Below are positions 21,781 to 34,038 of a stretch of 60,105 nucleotides of DNA, one piece after another. Source of the DNA: Chara braunii (Eukaryota; Streptophyta; Charophyceae; Charales; Characeae); assembly GCA_003427395.1 (NCBI GenBank), contig BFEA01000072.1:300304-360408 (forward strand), given 5' to 3'. The notes beneath the pieces are model-generated. The model was not told the DNA's origin, did no database searches, and worked only from the letters and a program-made list of their open reading frames with translations. Made by a program: the position numbers and the translations under genes. How positions within the stretch are numbered: the first letter of the stretch is position 1; the number at the start of each line of letters is the position of its first letter.

Positions 21781-22001
21781 AATGAGTCTTATGTATCTTA
21801 CTGAGAGGCTATGGCCACCAACAGTCGACAACGCTCTCTCTGTCTCTCTGTCTTTTTGTCTCTTTCTCTCTCTGTCTTTGTTTGTCTATCTGTGTTTCTT
21901 TCTCCGCTGTCACCCAATGCTTCTTCCTCACACAACGAGTCTCATGTATGTCACTCAGCAGCTATGGCCACGAACACTCGACATCTCTCTCTCTCTCTCT
22001 C

Positions 22002-22035
<34 letters not shown>

Positions 22036-22039
22036 CTCA

Positions 22040-22074
<35 letters not shown>

Positions 22075-22480
22075 ACCACCTTGCTTAACCCGTAGCTATG
22101 GTGGATTATGACTGTGATGCACAGTCATGCACAGGTGACAAAAGGACAACCTAATGCTTCTTCTTCCTACTGCTTTACAACGAGTCTCATGTATGTCACT
22201 GAGAAGCTACGACTACCAACACTCGACAACGCTCTCTCTCTCTCTCTTTGTATTTCTCTGTCTTTCTCTCTGTCTCTCTCTCTGTGTCTCTCTCTTTCTC
22301 TCTCTGTCTCTTTCTCTCTCTGTCTCTCTCTTTCTCTCTCTCCCCTCACCACCTTGCTTAGCTGGTAACTATGGTGATTCATGTCTCTTAGGCACGGAAT
22401 CCGAAAAGACAACTTCATGCTTAATCCTCCTTCTGCTATATATGTGCCGTGTCTTTCTCCTCACCACCTTTTGAGCTGGT
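21781..22480. repeat. Tandem units with (CT)n blocks
   Basis: Three units start at 21781, 21933 and 22179 with GAGTCTCATGTATGTCACT-like sequence, then GCTATGGCCACCAACACTCG, then long CTCT or CTGT tracts ending TCACCACCTTGCTTA. Unequal (CT)n lengths explain the unequal spacing. The Ser/Leu reading frames are repeat artefacts. Confidence 0.8.
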
Positions 22481-25130
22481 AGTCATGGCGGATCCTCTCT
22501 GGCATGAGGTCAAAGTCCAGCCAGTTTCGACACTGCCATAGCCTGTCCCGAGGATGAAGTTCAAGCCCAGCCATTCTTCCTCTCACTTCCTTCCTCTCTC
22601 TTCCTCCTCCATCCTACTACTGTTGTCCTCCTCTCTTTATAGTCTGGTTTAAGCCTTGCTTACTCCTCTGTCCATAGCTAGTGGGCGCTCACCCCCTTCT
22701 TTGCCATACTCATCAGAACGCTGCAAAGTCACTTTTGATTATTTTTCAACGAATGGGTTTTGTCACTTTTCTATCACTTTCGTGAATTCAACGGGTATAT
22801 GGATTATCCAAAAGGATCAAAAAACGAATATGATTTGATTCATCTGTAGTAGGTGTAATTGCTCAATAAAAAACAGCTTCGCTGGTTATCGATAAAAAAA
22901 AAACGTGAATAATTACGAAGTGCATACCTTACTGTTTTTTTCGGTTATAATTAATAATTATGAAGTGTTTGCTGGAAGTGGGAATTTCTTTGTCAAATTA
23001 AGAAGAAAAAAATGGATGAGAACGAAATATAATATATTTCTTTTTTTTTGAAATGGTAAGTGTTGGATATAACCAACGCTAGTGGTAATCCACGGAACTC
23101 CATACTTATTGTCTATGGTGGTCTTTTCAAGGTCTCGGAGGGGTATATGAAAAAAAAGTTCGTCATCAAGAACGGATTAGTTTGAAAATGTGTTGGTCTC
23201 GGATTGTTGGCCAGATGAAGGCCGAAGCATTGTCTTCTTTTTATCTCCATAGCCCAGTTTGAGTCTCGACTACTCCTCCGTCTATAGCTAGTCCGCTCTC
23301 TGCCATACCCAGCGAGCTCTTCTTCATCACCCTCCACCTCCTCCTTTCTCACCTATACCGTAGTAGCTTTGCCTGTCTGCCCTGCAGGCAGAGGAGCAGC
23401 AGAGGATCACATGAGCATGCTCCTTGGCCTGTAGGCCTTCTACTCTGGGTGCTCTCAGCCTCTGCCCCTGGACTCCAGCCCACTGGTTCGTTGTATTTGG
23501 GCTTGCCCTCCACAACGACCACTACCATCCCCACTACTAAACAAAGAAAGGAAAATGGAAAAAAAAAAATTTGAAGAAGTCACCTCGTTGGATAAGCTTG
23601 TTGTCCACCAGGTCCTCCTTCCTTGGCCTGTAGACCTTCTACCCTGGGTACTCTCACCCTTTGCCTGTAGACTCTACACTCACCTCACTGGATCTGACTG
23701 TACTCGATTACACATAAAACTTAATACAAATCGTATTCAGGAAGTCATATGTTTAATTTCCACTTAGTAGATTAGAAGGTAGTAAAGCAGAATGCACAAT
23801 ACTCCCAACCAATCAAGATGCACACCGTAACGCCTGACTAACACAAGCGAAACACATGCAAGACAAACATAAAATCATGAGGACATGACTCAAAGCAGAG
23901 AACAAGGGATAGAAGGAAAACGAGACAAAGACAGAAGAGGGAAACGGATGGAGAGACCAGAGTGGAGAGGGATGGAAAAGAACAGGCAGGGTCATGAATT
24001 GTTGTGCCCAACTGCGAATGCTTGGTGCCAACCAGGATGTACGGACACAAGGCATACTCACACTGACACTTTCCTACTATAGCACGGACTTGCTCCTCCT
24101 TTTAGTAGAAGTAGAATGAGGTGGGCGATAAAATTCGAAACATACCGGTTCTTTCTCCCGCTCCTTCCTAGCAGTCGTTGTCGTTAGAATAACTCGTCGA
24201 GAGAGTTGAAAACAGCGTTGCCTGACCTTTTGTTTACTATCGGCGATCGGCTGGTCAGTCCTTCGCAACTCACAACTACCTTGAAGCAATGCAGAGAGTA
24301 GCTTTCAACTCAAGGACAAAATCCCAGATCTACGCTCAGATGGTTGTTTCCCCTTCTTCTCTTTCTTTTTCTTCTCCTCCCTCGTCTCCTTCCTCCCTCT
24401 TGCTTCGTGGTCCTACTTCCTGCCTTCCCTTCTCCTTCTCACTTCCTCGTATGTATCCTTGGTCAAGATCGCATCTCAACGGCAGTACGAGAACCTCAAA
24501 GCGCACACTACGACAAGATCCCAGCAAATAATGCAACCCCTACTCACTCATGCCACCCTCGTGCCCGTTGTCTGCTGCTAGTCTGTTCACGCACTAGTAC
24601 ACACAATGGCTTTGTCCTTTGCATCTATCCGGGCATTCGCAGGCTTGCACATGTGATTACGAAATCACGAGAGCACTGTTTGACATCAAGCACAACTAGC
24701 ACAAACTTCTTTTCGCACATCTTTTTCTGCTTGCATACTAACCTTTTATAGTACATATATTCAATGTATACTTAATTCAATATAAAAAATCTATGACAAA
24801 AAAAAAAAAAAAGGAAAAAAAAAAAAGATTTGGTATAGAAAGAAGACCACAACACCCACTGCACGACTCACACCAAAGGCAACCCAGACCCCAGTCCTCG
24901 TAAATACAACCTGGAACCTATTGTGGCTTTTCATTTTTCCTTTTTTTTTCTTATTCCCTATTTCTTCCTTATTTTTTTCCCTTATCTGGTATTCCTTATC
25001 TTCGCATTTTGGAAAATACAAATTTTCAAATCCAATGCATCTACCCAAATCTAATCGACCTATCTAATGCACCTATGCGCTTATCTTGCATCTATCCCTT
25101 AACTACCATGTCAACGACGTCTACGTCGCC
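22481..25130. other. Non-coding DNA with short repeats
   Basis: No convincing gene. Positions 22600-22720 and 23240-23320 share a segment (TACTCCTCYGTCYATAGCTAG). Positions 23425-23480 and 23619-23690 share CTTGGCCTGTAGRCCTTCTA and what follows. These are old local duplications. An A-rich run lies at 24798-24827. Confidence 0.5.
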
Positions 25131-25159
25131 ACCGAAAAAGAACAAAGCCAGCAGCCACT

Positions 25160-25305
25160 GCTGACGTTCAAGTCGTCGAGTTCAGAGTTCAAGTCGTCGA
25201 CAAGGCCCTCGCGTTTCGTCGACTGACGTTCAAGTCGTCGACGAATCGTCGACTCGACGTTCAAGTCGTCGAGTCGATCGTCGACAAGGCCCTCCCATCG
25301 TGGAT
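25160..25305. repeat. CGTCGA-rich short repeat cluster
   Basis: GTTCAAGTCGTCGA occurs four times (from about 25166, 25189, 25226 and 25259), three of them preceded by GAC. Many extra TCGTCGA or TCGACGA motifs, which are inverted forms of each other, fill the gaps, and CAAGGCCCTC follows twice. Possible protein-binding array or simple minisatellite. Confidence 0.65.
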
Positions 25306-25344
25306 CGTCAAAAAACAAACAAAAAACACCCTCGATTATTCGGG

Positions 25345-26080
25345 ATCGGGGGAAAAAGGTAGCTCAGGACATACTCACTGTGGTTGCGAACACTACACAC
25401 TACCATACCATTCTTCCGACCCGAGCGTATCTGATTGTAATTGCGGCCAGAATTCCGGCCAGAATTCCGGCCAGACATGGATGATATCTGGCTACACCAT
25501 TAACATAACATAATAAAAAATAATAATAATAATAATAAATAATAAAATAAATAATAAAATTTTGTGGCACTTCATATTTGGGGGGCCCTCCCGTCGATCC
25601 TCAAACAACGCCCTCGATATTCGGGGTCGGGGCGGAGAAAAAAGGCGGCTCAGGGCATACTCACTACCATACCGTTCTTCCGACCGGAATGTATCTGGTT
25701 ATAATCGCGGTCAGAATTCCGGGCAGACATTGATGTATCTGTCTGATTTAATTGCGGCCAGAATTCCGGCTAGACATGGATGTATGTATCTATCCACACC
25801 ATAAAAAAAAAAAAAAAAAAAAGGTCGCCGAGACAAGAAACTCCCGTCGTGGATTATTGAAGCACAACCTCTGGCTGCGAACACCATAAATATATATATA
25901 TATAGTAAAAAATAAACAGTAAATATGTCTTGCGAATGTATCTATTTCTAATTGCAACCAGAATTCGGACAGAAATCTTAGGGCGTGCTCACTACCACTC
26001 TTTCGAATGTATCCGACGAATGTATCTGATTGTAATTGCGGCCAGACATAAATGTATCTGGCTACACCGTTAATTAAAAA
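25345..26080. repeat. Degenerate array of ~200-280 bp units
   Basis: Each unit has TACTCACT-ACCAT, then TTCYGACC, then AATGTATCTG-TTRTAATTGCGG, then CCAGAATTCCGG, then a TGTATCTGGCTACACC-like end followed by an A- or AT-rich run. Recognisable units lie at about 25370-25510, 25650-25800 and 25920-26080. The A-rich unit ends suggest serial retroposition or duplication of a SINE-like element. No gene is seen from 26080 to 26690. Confidence 0.55.
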
Positions 26081-26698
26081 AAAACGAGAAAACGAACCTC
26101 CACATCACAATCGTTTCGTTTCAGGTCGAAAGATCCGGTCGTCGATCGATTTTGATCAGCCCCCGCTCTCCATTTTTTTCCACCCATCCACCCATCCCCG
26201 AACGTCCCCAAACGATTCATCATTCATCAAAAAGACCCCCTCAAGCCACAATCGACATCCACGACAAGCAAAGACAGAAAACGACAAAACGAACAAAACG
26301 AATAGTCAAGATAACCCCCAAACAACCCCCAAGAACAGTCCAAGATAAAATCAACCCTCCACCCAAAAAGAAAACCCAGTCGCCGACAGCAACAAATCCC
26401 AAGGACCAAATGAAACGACCACTGGATATACACTACCCAAACCCTAGCACGACCACTCGCACTACCGGTCCGTCTCCTAGCCTCGACCGCACCCTTTCCA
26501 CTTTTCCCTAAGCCCCGAAAACACCCTGCCAAACCTCATTTGAGGTCCACGACATTTCCCAAAAAAACAACTATAGAAAACGACAAAAGAACAGTCATGG
26601 TAAGCGCAGCCTCTGGCTGCGGACTTCCAATTTATCGGGATGACAATATCGTCCACATACATGTAGAATGTTGTATCAGCGAGATTGTATAGGCAGGG

Positions 26699-26750
26699 AT
26701 AATCCCAGAGAGAGAGAGAGAGAGAGAGAGAACGAGGGAACAAAACGGAG

Positions 26751-26846
<96 letters not shown>

Positions 26847-26889
26847 AAAAANNNNNNNNNNNNNNNNNNNNNNNNNNNNNNNNNNNNNN

Positions 26890-26946
<57 letters not shown>
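26699..26946. repeat. (GA)n and poly-A tracts with a 38-base gap
   Basis: (GA)n from 26699 to 26814 with interruptions, poly-A to 26851, N at 26852-26889, then poly-A to 26946. The gap sits in low-complexity DNA, so its true length is unknown. Confidence 0.9.
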
Positions 26947-26950
<4 letters not shown>

Positions 26951-26959
26951 GAGAGACGA

Positions 26960-27610
26960 AGATTGACCACGAGAGAGTTCAACATAGGCTTTTATTGTAA
27001 CCATGACTGACCCTTTCACATAAGTTTGGAAACGCCCCTTCAACACGTCCATCCCTCGCTGGAGTTTGACCAGACAAGGGAAGTTCAAAATTGAATGATT
27101 GAATGAATGTAAGTGACTGGCTCTCACGGGATCCTTAATCGCCCCTCACATGCAGACTAAACCCCCCTTTGGTCGGCCAATCCCTCACTGGGATCTAACT
27201 AATCAAGGAAATTCAAAGCATGAGCTTTGGCAGACCTACGGAAAGGGTTCGGATCTCTATTCTTTTCATGTTTCCTACTCCTATAACTTATTGAATCAAT
27301 CATAAAAAAATCAAGTATAATCTTATGGTCATCATTGTCGTAGCAATCGATGATTGAGAGGTTTATGTTGGAGCTCCTCAACCTTCTCCAAGCCGAAACA
27401 TGCAGTCTTACATCAGTACCCTTGCCCTTGACCATTCATTCATCATTTTTCCCATTTATTTGTTATGAACTTCTTTCTCTTATCCTTAATCTCTCCCTCG
27501 GCATATTGCATTTTTTTTATTTATTTTTTTAAAATCAAACTCAAATTTCACTCATAAATTAAGAACTAAGGTCGGAAACCTCAACATTACTCATGGAGAT
27601 ATCTGGAACC
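26960..27610. other. Non-coding stretch
   Basis: Two loosely similar halves (ACATAAG...CGCCCCTTC...CCATCCCTCGCTGG near 27017 and the same order near 27148-27194). No gene. Confidence 0.4.
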
Positions 27611-27611
27611 A

Positions 27612-28138
27612 TCATCCAACAGAAAAATTCCAATGAGAAATGAAAGTTGAAAAAACATTCCATAAAAAAAAAATCCTTCATATTTATAAATTATCATTCC
27701 AATGTTTGTCCAATTACAAAATTTTCAATTTAATTTGATAAGTTCCGGTCTAAATATGAGTTTTCCCTTCCAACTACATCTATTTGTTCAAGATGGAATG
27801 AAAGTCTGGACGAGTTTATGAAATGTTTTAATTAGACTTTCATTCTACTACAACAAATATCATCTAATTTAGATTGGATTAACTTATTTATGATTTTAAA
27901 TCCTTACTTAGAATGACAGTCCAAAATATTTCATGATTTCATCCAGACTTTCATTCCATCTCTAGCATGCAGTTCAAATAAGAAGGGATACCCCATTGTT
28001 GGAAAGAAAGTTTTCAAGTAAGACGGATAATTTTAAAATTGGAATGACATTTTTTAAGATGGAATTAAAATTTGGAATTTAGAATGTAATTTTACTATAG
28101 AATGATCATTTAATTCTGGGAAATTTTTCTGTTGTCCA
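27612..28138. mobile_element. Long foldback element (~530 bp)
   Basis: The outer ends CCAACAGAAAAATTCC (27616) and GGAAATTTTTCTGTTG (28120-28135) are inverted. The inner arms at 27793-27846 and 27911-27962 are imperfect inverted repeats of about 53 bases (GATGGAATGAAAGTCTGGA and its complement). The whole region can fold on itself, as in foldback MITEs. No coding capacity, and the target duplication is not clear. Confidence 0.6.
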
Positions 28139-28851
28139 GCTTACATTACAGGTTGAAAGCCCACAGACCTCTGAGGACCCAGCAACTCAAAGGCTGCAAT
28201 CTACCCACCTACACTATGTTACTGCCACTAACCTACCACAATGTCACACTACCAACTAGTGTGCAATCGCCTCCTGAGGTTGGCCAACATTGAATAGTGG
28301 AAATGTTGTTCCAAGGAGGCTACAACTACACTAACAGAAGAAGAAAAAACCAGTCCTAACTTGAACTGTGGAGCCTAACTCGACACGAACCTATAACAAC
28401 ACTCCCTCCTCATCTCTTGTCTTGCCACACCTAGTTTCGTTGGTTTTAGTAGTTTAGTTTTATTCTCTAAATTTTAAAAGTATAAAGAAGATGGTAAGGG
28501 AGGAGGATTACTAGCTTATATTTTTTTATGATGCAGTCCCTTCTGTTAGAAATTCATGGTAGCTTCTACTCTTCCTGCCTTGTAATTTTTTTTAATGCCT
28601 CATGTGCACAATTGTCTTTGTCAAATCACTGTTTAACCCTATTGTTGGGTAGACCTCTGACAGGCAGTACGCTCCTTCCTCTTCCTTTCGTTGACTTTGG
28701 ATACCAACATTTTCCCTTGTTAAATCCTCAGCTCACATGTTTTCCTCCTCTCGTTTCAACCACATCCTTTTCGTTGCTTTTATTTTCTTTCGCTCTTCTT
28801 CTTTGCGAGTCTCTAACCCTCTCCTCGCTCACTTTCTCTCCTTTTTTCTCA
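28139..28851. other. Non-coding stretch
   Basis: A plus-strand frame (28528-28863) is open for 111 codons but is Leu/Ser/Phe-rich with no motif. I do not consider it a gene. Confidence 0.4.
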
Positions 28852-29265
28852 CTACCGTCTTAACCCAAAAATAAGGTACATACCTTGTATACGAATAGAA
28901 GGTATGGGGTACCTTGTATTCGAATACAAGGTACGTACCTTGTAGAACGAATTTAAGGGTGCAACTTTCCTAAGGCAAGGGAAAAATATATAAATATATA
29001 TATATATATATAGGAGATACGAGTAATAATATCACAAATTAAACACAATCGACCGCTACCAGGACGGGGTTGCGGTGTGAATTTATTTTATTTTATTTTT
29101 TTAAGAACACATTAACTCTGCTGCATGCTCACTCCGGCAGACATTTGAACGCTCTGTATGTTTGAGTATGTGGGGGGGGGGGGGGAGAGAGAAAAAACAA
29201 AAACGAAAGGGAGAGAGGGAGCATAACTCCTGTGTGGAAGCAATTGCGTGTCTGGAGAGTACACG

Positions 29266-29322
<57 letters not shown>

Positions 29323-29476
29323 AAGAGAGAGAGAGAGAGAGAGGGAGGGAGAGGGAGATGATAGTTAACAGCACACCTCGAATACAAGGTACGTACTTTG
29401 TATTTGGAAATTAATAGTGATTTCTTAAAACCCGTTTTTCGGAGGTAACTTGAATACAAGGTACGTAAGACGGTAG
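28852..29476. mobile_element. TIR element with CTACCGTCTTA ends, 625 bp
   Basis: CTACCGTCTTA at the left and TAAGACGGTAG at the right are perfect inverted ends. Just inside both ends lie palindromic ACCTTGTATTCGAATACAAG-type motifs (28868-28955, 29375-29465). The interior holds a G run and (GA)n at 29262-29344. Two shorter elements with the same ends occur at 47053 and 56945. Confidence 0.65.
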
Positions 29477-32400
29477 CTACTCGTCTTCCACCAGTTCAGA
29501 CCCCCTTTTCCAGTGCGGCTTAACTTTGATCAAAATTTGAAGACCACCTATCGAGCATAATGTCATTAAGAAGTAGTTGCAAGTCCACAAAAAAAAAAAA
29601 AAAAGCTTGCTTCCCCGATAAATGAACCGGTATTTGTTAAAACCTCTCTTAGAGGCGTGTCTTGAGCACGAGCGGGCCATTAGTAAGATGAAATCATTTT
29701 GGAACATAATTTGGTAATGAATTATGGATGAAAATCATTGTAGTCACGTTCTTTAGGCGTGTTGTCTCCTCTACGTAGTCAAGGAGAGGAGGTAATGAAA
29801 GGTTGTTGGGTGTAGCATACATGCAGTCTCCTCGGGGCAGTTGCGCTGTCTTGGATTTTATCATGAGTTGATGTCGCATTCTGGCTGAGGAGGCATATAA
29901 CATTTTGACGAGGAGGGATGTAAAGTCAACTTGTTGAAGTCCAATTGTTTAAATGGGCTTGATGTTACATTAATGGAGCATATTGTGTCTGGACAATCAC
30001 CACAACCTATTCTCATTCATGATTCACAGTTAAACTTATGGTTTATTTCGCACCTTAAAGTTAGGGTCGTTATTTGGTTTCATGTCTTTCATATGCCGCC
30101 CAAACATACCCGGGACAAGTATCAAACAAAATTTTATAGAACTGTTAGCACAATTAAGGTAGCAAGGCAGTGAGTCATGCGAAAGAAAGGAGTGCAAGAA
30201 GATGATCTGATACTTTTTTGAACTAGCGGGCGATCCTTCAACCCTTCATGGGCGCACTTGTGTCTCCTGCTGCCCTCTTACCTTGTTAAGTGGAAAAAAA
30301 TAAAATAGAAAGGGTTTTGAGATTGGTCGCAGCTTGAACAACGGGCTCCCTTGGGAAGGGTTAACAGTTGTTTAAGAGGAGCTCTCAGGGGGGTATGGGG
30401 ACCAGTTCCTTGTCGTAACGATCTGACACAAATTAACACCACCCCCCGAAGGGACTGCACATCAACCACACACCCACTCTCAAGGTCGTTATCTGCTCAG
30501 CACGGTAGGCAATAAGTCGATCGCTTATGTAAGTTAACATGCGCATTCATGCTCAGACCAGCAAACCTTAGGTTATATGACAGGCTCGATACCTGTTTAA
30601 CTGGCGATCACCTACCTTTAATCTCGTTGTTGTCGTCGCCTACGCAACACCCGATTGTGGAACATTCTTGTCCTTGACTCCCACCATCCCACAACGAGCA
30701 ACTTCATTCATCAGTTATTTATGAAACCACATACTAAGTACTAGGAAAGTGGAGGATATGTATTTCTAATTTACCATTTTCCTGCTTAATATATAGTTAG
30801 AAAAAACCAACTTTACTCTTTTCATAGACAGTTTTACTTTATAAAATAACAAGCGAACCTAGCAATGAATAATGAGCGAAAACGAGTGCCTACACTTTTT
30901 GCCACATTCAAGTTCCCAACTAAAGATGTGGATGACCACTTTCCAGTAGAGTTAGCAAGAGTTTCTACAAGTTGAATGATTGTGTATCCTCGTGACCATC
31001 CACATTTGCTTGAAATAAAGACAATAAAATTAACATGAAAACCAATCACAGTGGAGGATGGCGTCCAAGCGAGTCTCTGACAGTGGATGACGACCACCAA
31101 CAAATAATGGAAAGTAATTATTGGGTATAATTTCGGTTCACTCCTCCAGCAGTCTAGGGTGCTATTATTCAAGCTCTACAATACCTCACACCGGTAAAAG
31201 GATATGGGAATGAGTTTCCCTACTCCTTGGTAAAGTATTGTCGGGCACGGTGGTCCCACACCCTGCGATAAGTGTCGGACCTCACGGTCGTGTCACGCAG
31301 GAGTAAGACTCGTTGTTGAGTTAATGAAAATACCACTCCGGTAGTGCGTGTCAACTATACCTCTCACGCCTCCCTGCGAGAGCACAGAGTTTCGCGAGGT
31401 ATAACTCACCTCTACCTGAGGGGTTGTCACCACCCTTAGGTAGGCGTATCTCTATTGAGCTACGGACTCACCTGCGAAAAGTTTTACTTGCAATCGTAGA
31501 GGAAAGTCGGTCGAAGGAGTTTTCTCGATCGCCGTAGCATAGCTATATGAGCGGTTAAACGTCTAAGACTGACCCGTATACGTTTTGTGAATTGTTGGCT
31601 ACAATTTTGTTCAGGACCCTCACCCCCCTCACTTTATTTTAAAGGACCCTTGAGCGCGACTAGGATTATTCAGCCATTTGAACATACGGGACAATTTTGT
31701 TGGCTACAAGACTTGTCTTTAGGTGTGGGTATCAAGTCGAAGGGGAATAATCGAATCGGTAAAAATCGACCTGCTATTGAAAGATAACAGACAATGTGAT
31801 CGTTTTTGTAGATCATTTTCTTCAACTTTAGTACTTTGACCGATCATTTCCTTCAAATGCAGTAATTTAACCAACAGGGATTTGCACACATACAGGTCGA
31901 TAAAATTTCAGTATCCCCTCTCGTTTTTTTTTTCACTCATTGTTTTTGAGGGCGAGTCCTTAGAACAAGTCGAACCCTTAGAGCAAGACTGTACGCCTCA
32001 GGAATAACATCATAAAGCTCAACTCCTAATTTAACTTGTTTATCTACTTTGTCTCTTCTCCTTTTTTTTTCCAAGAACTTGTTAAAGGAAAATTATAGTT
32101 TTCTTTACTTTTAGTATTCTCATTTTTTCTCATTTAATTAAGTACACTCTTTGGTGCTTACGTGACTACAACTAATATGATCCCCTATTTATGTGACCTT
32201 CAGAGTCCACAAGAGGATTCAGTCTACGAGGCGGTTCGTTTTCCTAGTCTTTTGCCCCTCGACTTCGATCTTTCTTTAATTTTTTTTTTTATGACACATA
32301 ACATTACTCCTACTACTGAAATACCTTTCTTTTCTATTTTATCTTGGTTCTTCTTAATTCGACACACACAAGTACTGGATCGATTCACACTGAAACCTTC

Positions 32401-32560
32401 CACTACTTATCATTTCAGACAATCTATATTCAAACAAGTAGTGAAATATATATTTTTTCGTAATGTGAAATAATTTTCACTAGTGCATTCAACCATTCTT
32501 TCAATTTCATTCAACACACATGCAATCGAACGATAGATACTTACGAAGATAAATGATTTA
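29477..32560. other. Three kilobases without recognisable genes
   Basis: No ORF has protein-like composition or a known motif, and no RNA gene is recognised. Positions 31230-31500 are GC-richer, with stem-forming stretches such as CGAGGTATAACTCACCTC. An LTR relic is possible but not demonstrable. Confidence 0.4.
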
Positions 32561-33400
32561 TAAGGAGCAGGATAACACACAATGGAGTATCTGATTACCT
32601 GACTAAAACAAATAGGATAATAATTCACACTGGAACACCCTACCATATGATTTTACATTTTAATAGACAATTCACATTTCTTTACTTTGTAGATCAGCCT
32701 AGAGTTCGAGTTAATAATAGGATAACCCTTATTGGATCCCCCTACTACTCATTAAATAATGTGCAGACCGACTTCAAACGTGTAATAGGATGATTCCAAA
32801 TGGGGTAACCTACTACCCATTCAAAGTTAAACGGTTGAGTTCATGTTAGTAGATAAAAAACAAGTAGTAGGGTAACACACACTAGAGCACCCTACTACTC
32901 TCAAAGCACAAATTAATTTGGACTCAAACAAATAATATGGTGACCCTTACTATAGCTCCCTACTATTTACTGAGTAACAAGTAGTATAACCTTCAAGCAA
33001 GTAATAGGATGACCCTCACTAAAGTCCCCTTCTGCTTCTTGTTGCCCAACAAGTAATAAGATGACTCTCACTGGAGTATCCCACTACTCGTTTTCAGCGT
33101 TAAACAAGTTGAGGGTAAGTAAACAGACGGAAACAAATAGTAAGACTAAAGAGTGAGTTATCCTTCTAACTCTTAAGACTGATCATACTAAAGTCAAATA
33201 AGTAGTAGGACGATCCTGACTGGAGTTTTCTGCTACAAGTTCGATATCAGGCAAACAATCTTAATGAACAAAACTTACGTAAACAAATAGTAAGATAAAT
33301 CTCACTGGAGCATCCCACTATTTGTCTCTCATTGAGCAATAAGTATGCACGGAAGCAGCAGAAAGACTCACACCGGAACCTCCATCCTACTGCTTTGTTC
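32560..33400. repeat. Array of about twelve degenerate hairpin repeats
   Basis: Units lie at about 32565, 32608, 32712, 32779, 32859, 32926, 32976 (partial), 32996, 33048, 33131 (partial), 33194, 33281 and 33338. The consensus has a left arm AACAAGTAGTAGGGT, a loop like GACCCTCACTGGAGC and a right arm ACCCTACTACTTGTT, which is the inverse of the left arm. The clearest unit (32859-32900) pairs AGTAGTAGGGT with ACCCTACTACT. Spacing varies from about 20 to 140 bases. It encodes no protein. Confidence 0.75.
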
Positions 33401-34030
33401 TTCAATACCAAACAACATAGGTTCCTTCTCGGTGCACCTGTTTTTTTTCTCTTCATCATGTAAGGCTCTCACTTCACACATATGTTTCATTATTTTTTAT
33501 AATCCTTAATCCTGAAGAAAGTACAAAATCATATATCATGCAACCATACACGCAATGTGATAAAAAAATGTAGTCTGTAGTGGATTACGAGAAAATAACA
33601 ACGCATGTTTACCTCATGGCTTCCTGCCTCTAAAGCTTTTGCCGAACTGTGACAGAGCTCCTGCAATCGCTATGTGTTTGGGTCTTTTTGTTGCATGACA
33701 TGAGGTTGGTTGCGTTGTCAGACCAAATACCCTTACAAGGCTATTTGGCCATGTTTTTTCAGTTGACACAGCGACGACATCGACTACCAATAAGGGGCCG
33801 GTATGAAATAAAAAGGTGTGCGCATCTTAGCACGACACTTTGAAAACGATTCCTCGACCATTGAAGTCGAGGCAAATCGGTGAGAAAATTTTGTTAAGTA
33901 TGCGCGCGCATTATTGAGACGCATGCTTTGATGATTAGAATCGATAAGTAATACCCTTCACTCTCAGATAGAGAGCCGAAGACTGTGGGTCTTTTAGCTA
34001 TGCGTCCGCCTGTGCTTCTTCTGGATTGTT
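33401..34030. other. Non-coding stretch
   Basis: Nothing supported. It separates the hairpin array from the second LINE. Confidence 0.4.
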
Positions 34031-34038
34031 GAGTATAC

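Noticed and set aside
26600-26690. Minus-strand peptide with MYVDDIVIP, like a copia RT active site
   Set aside because: Only about 30 residues, with no neighbouring RT motifs, and the surrounding DNA belongs to the repeat seen at 25.3-26.1 kb. Chance is likely.
28528-28863. 111-codon Leu/Ser-rich ORF
   Set aside because: Pyrimidine-rich composition without motif, and it runs into the end of the 28852 TIR element.
32560-33400. CRISPR array
   Set aside because: Repeats are degenerate, spacer lengths vary widely, units are palindromes, no cas genes are present and the genome is eukaryotic.
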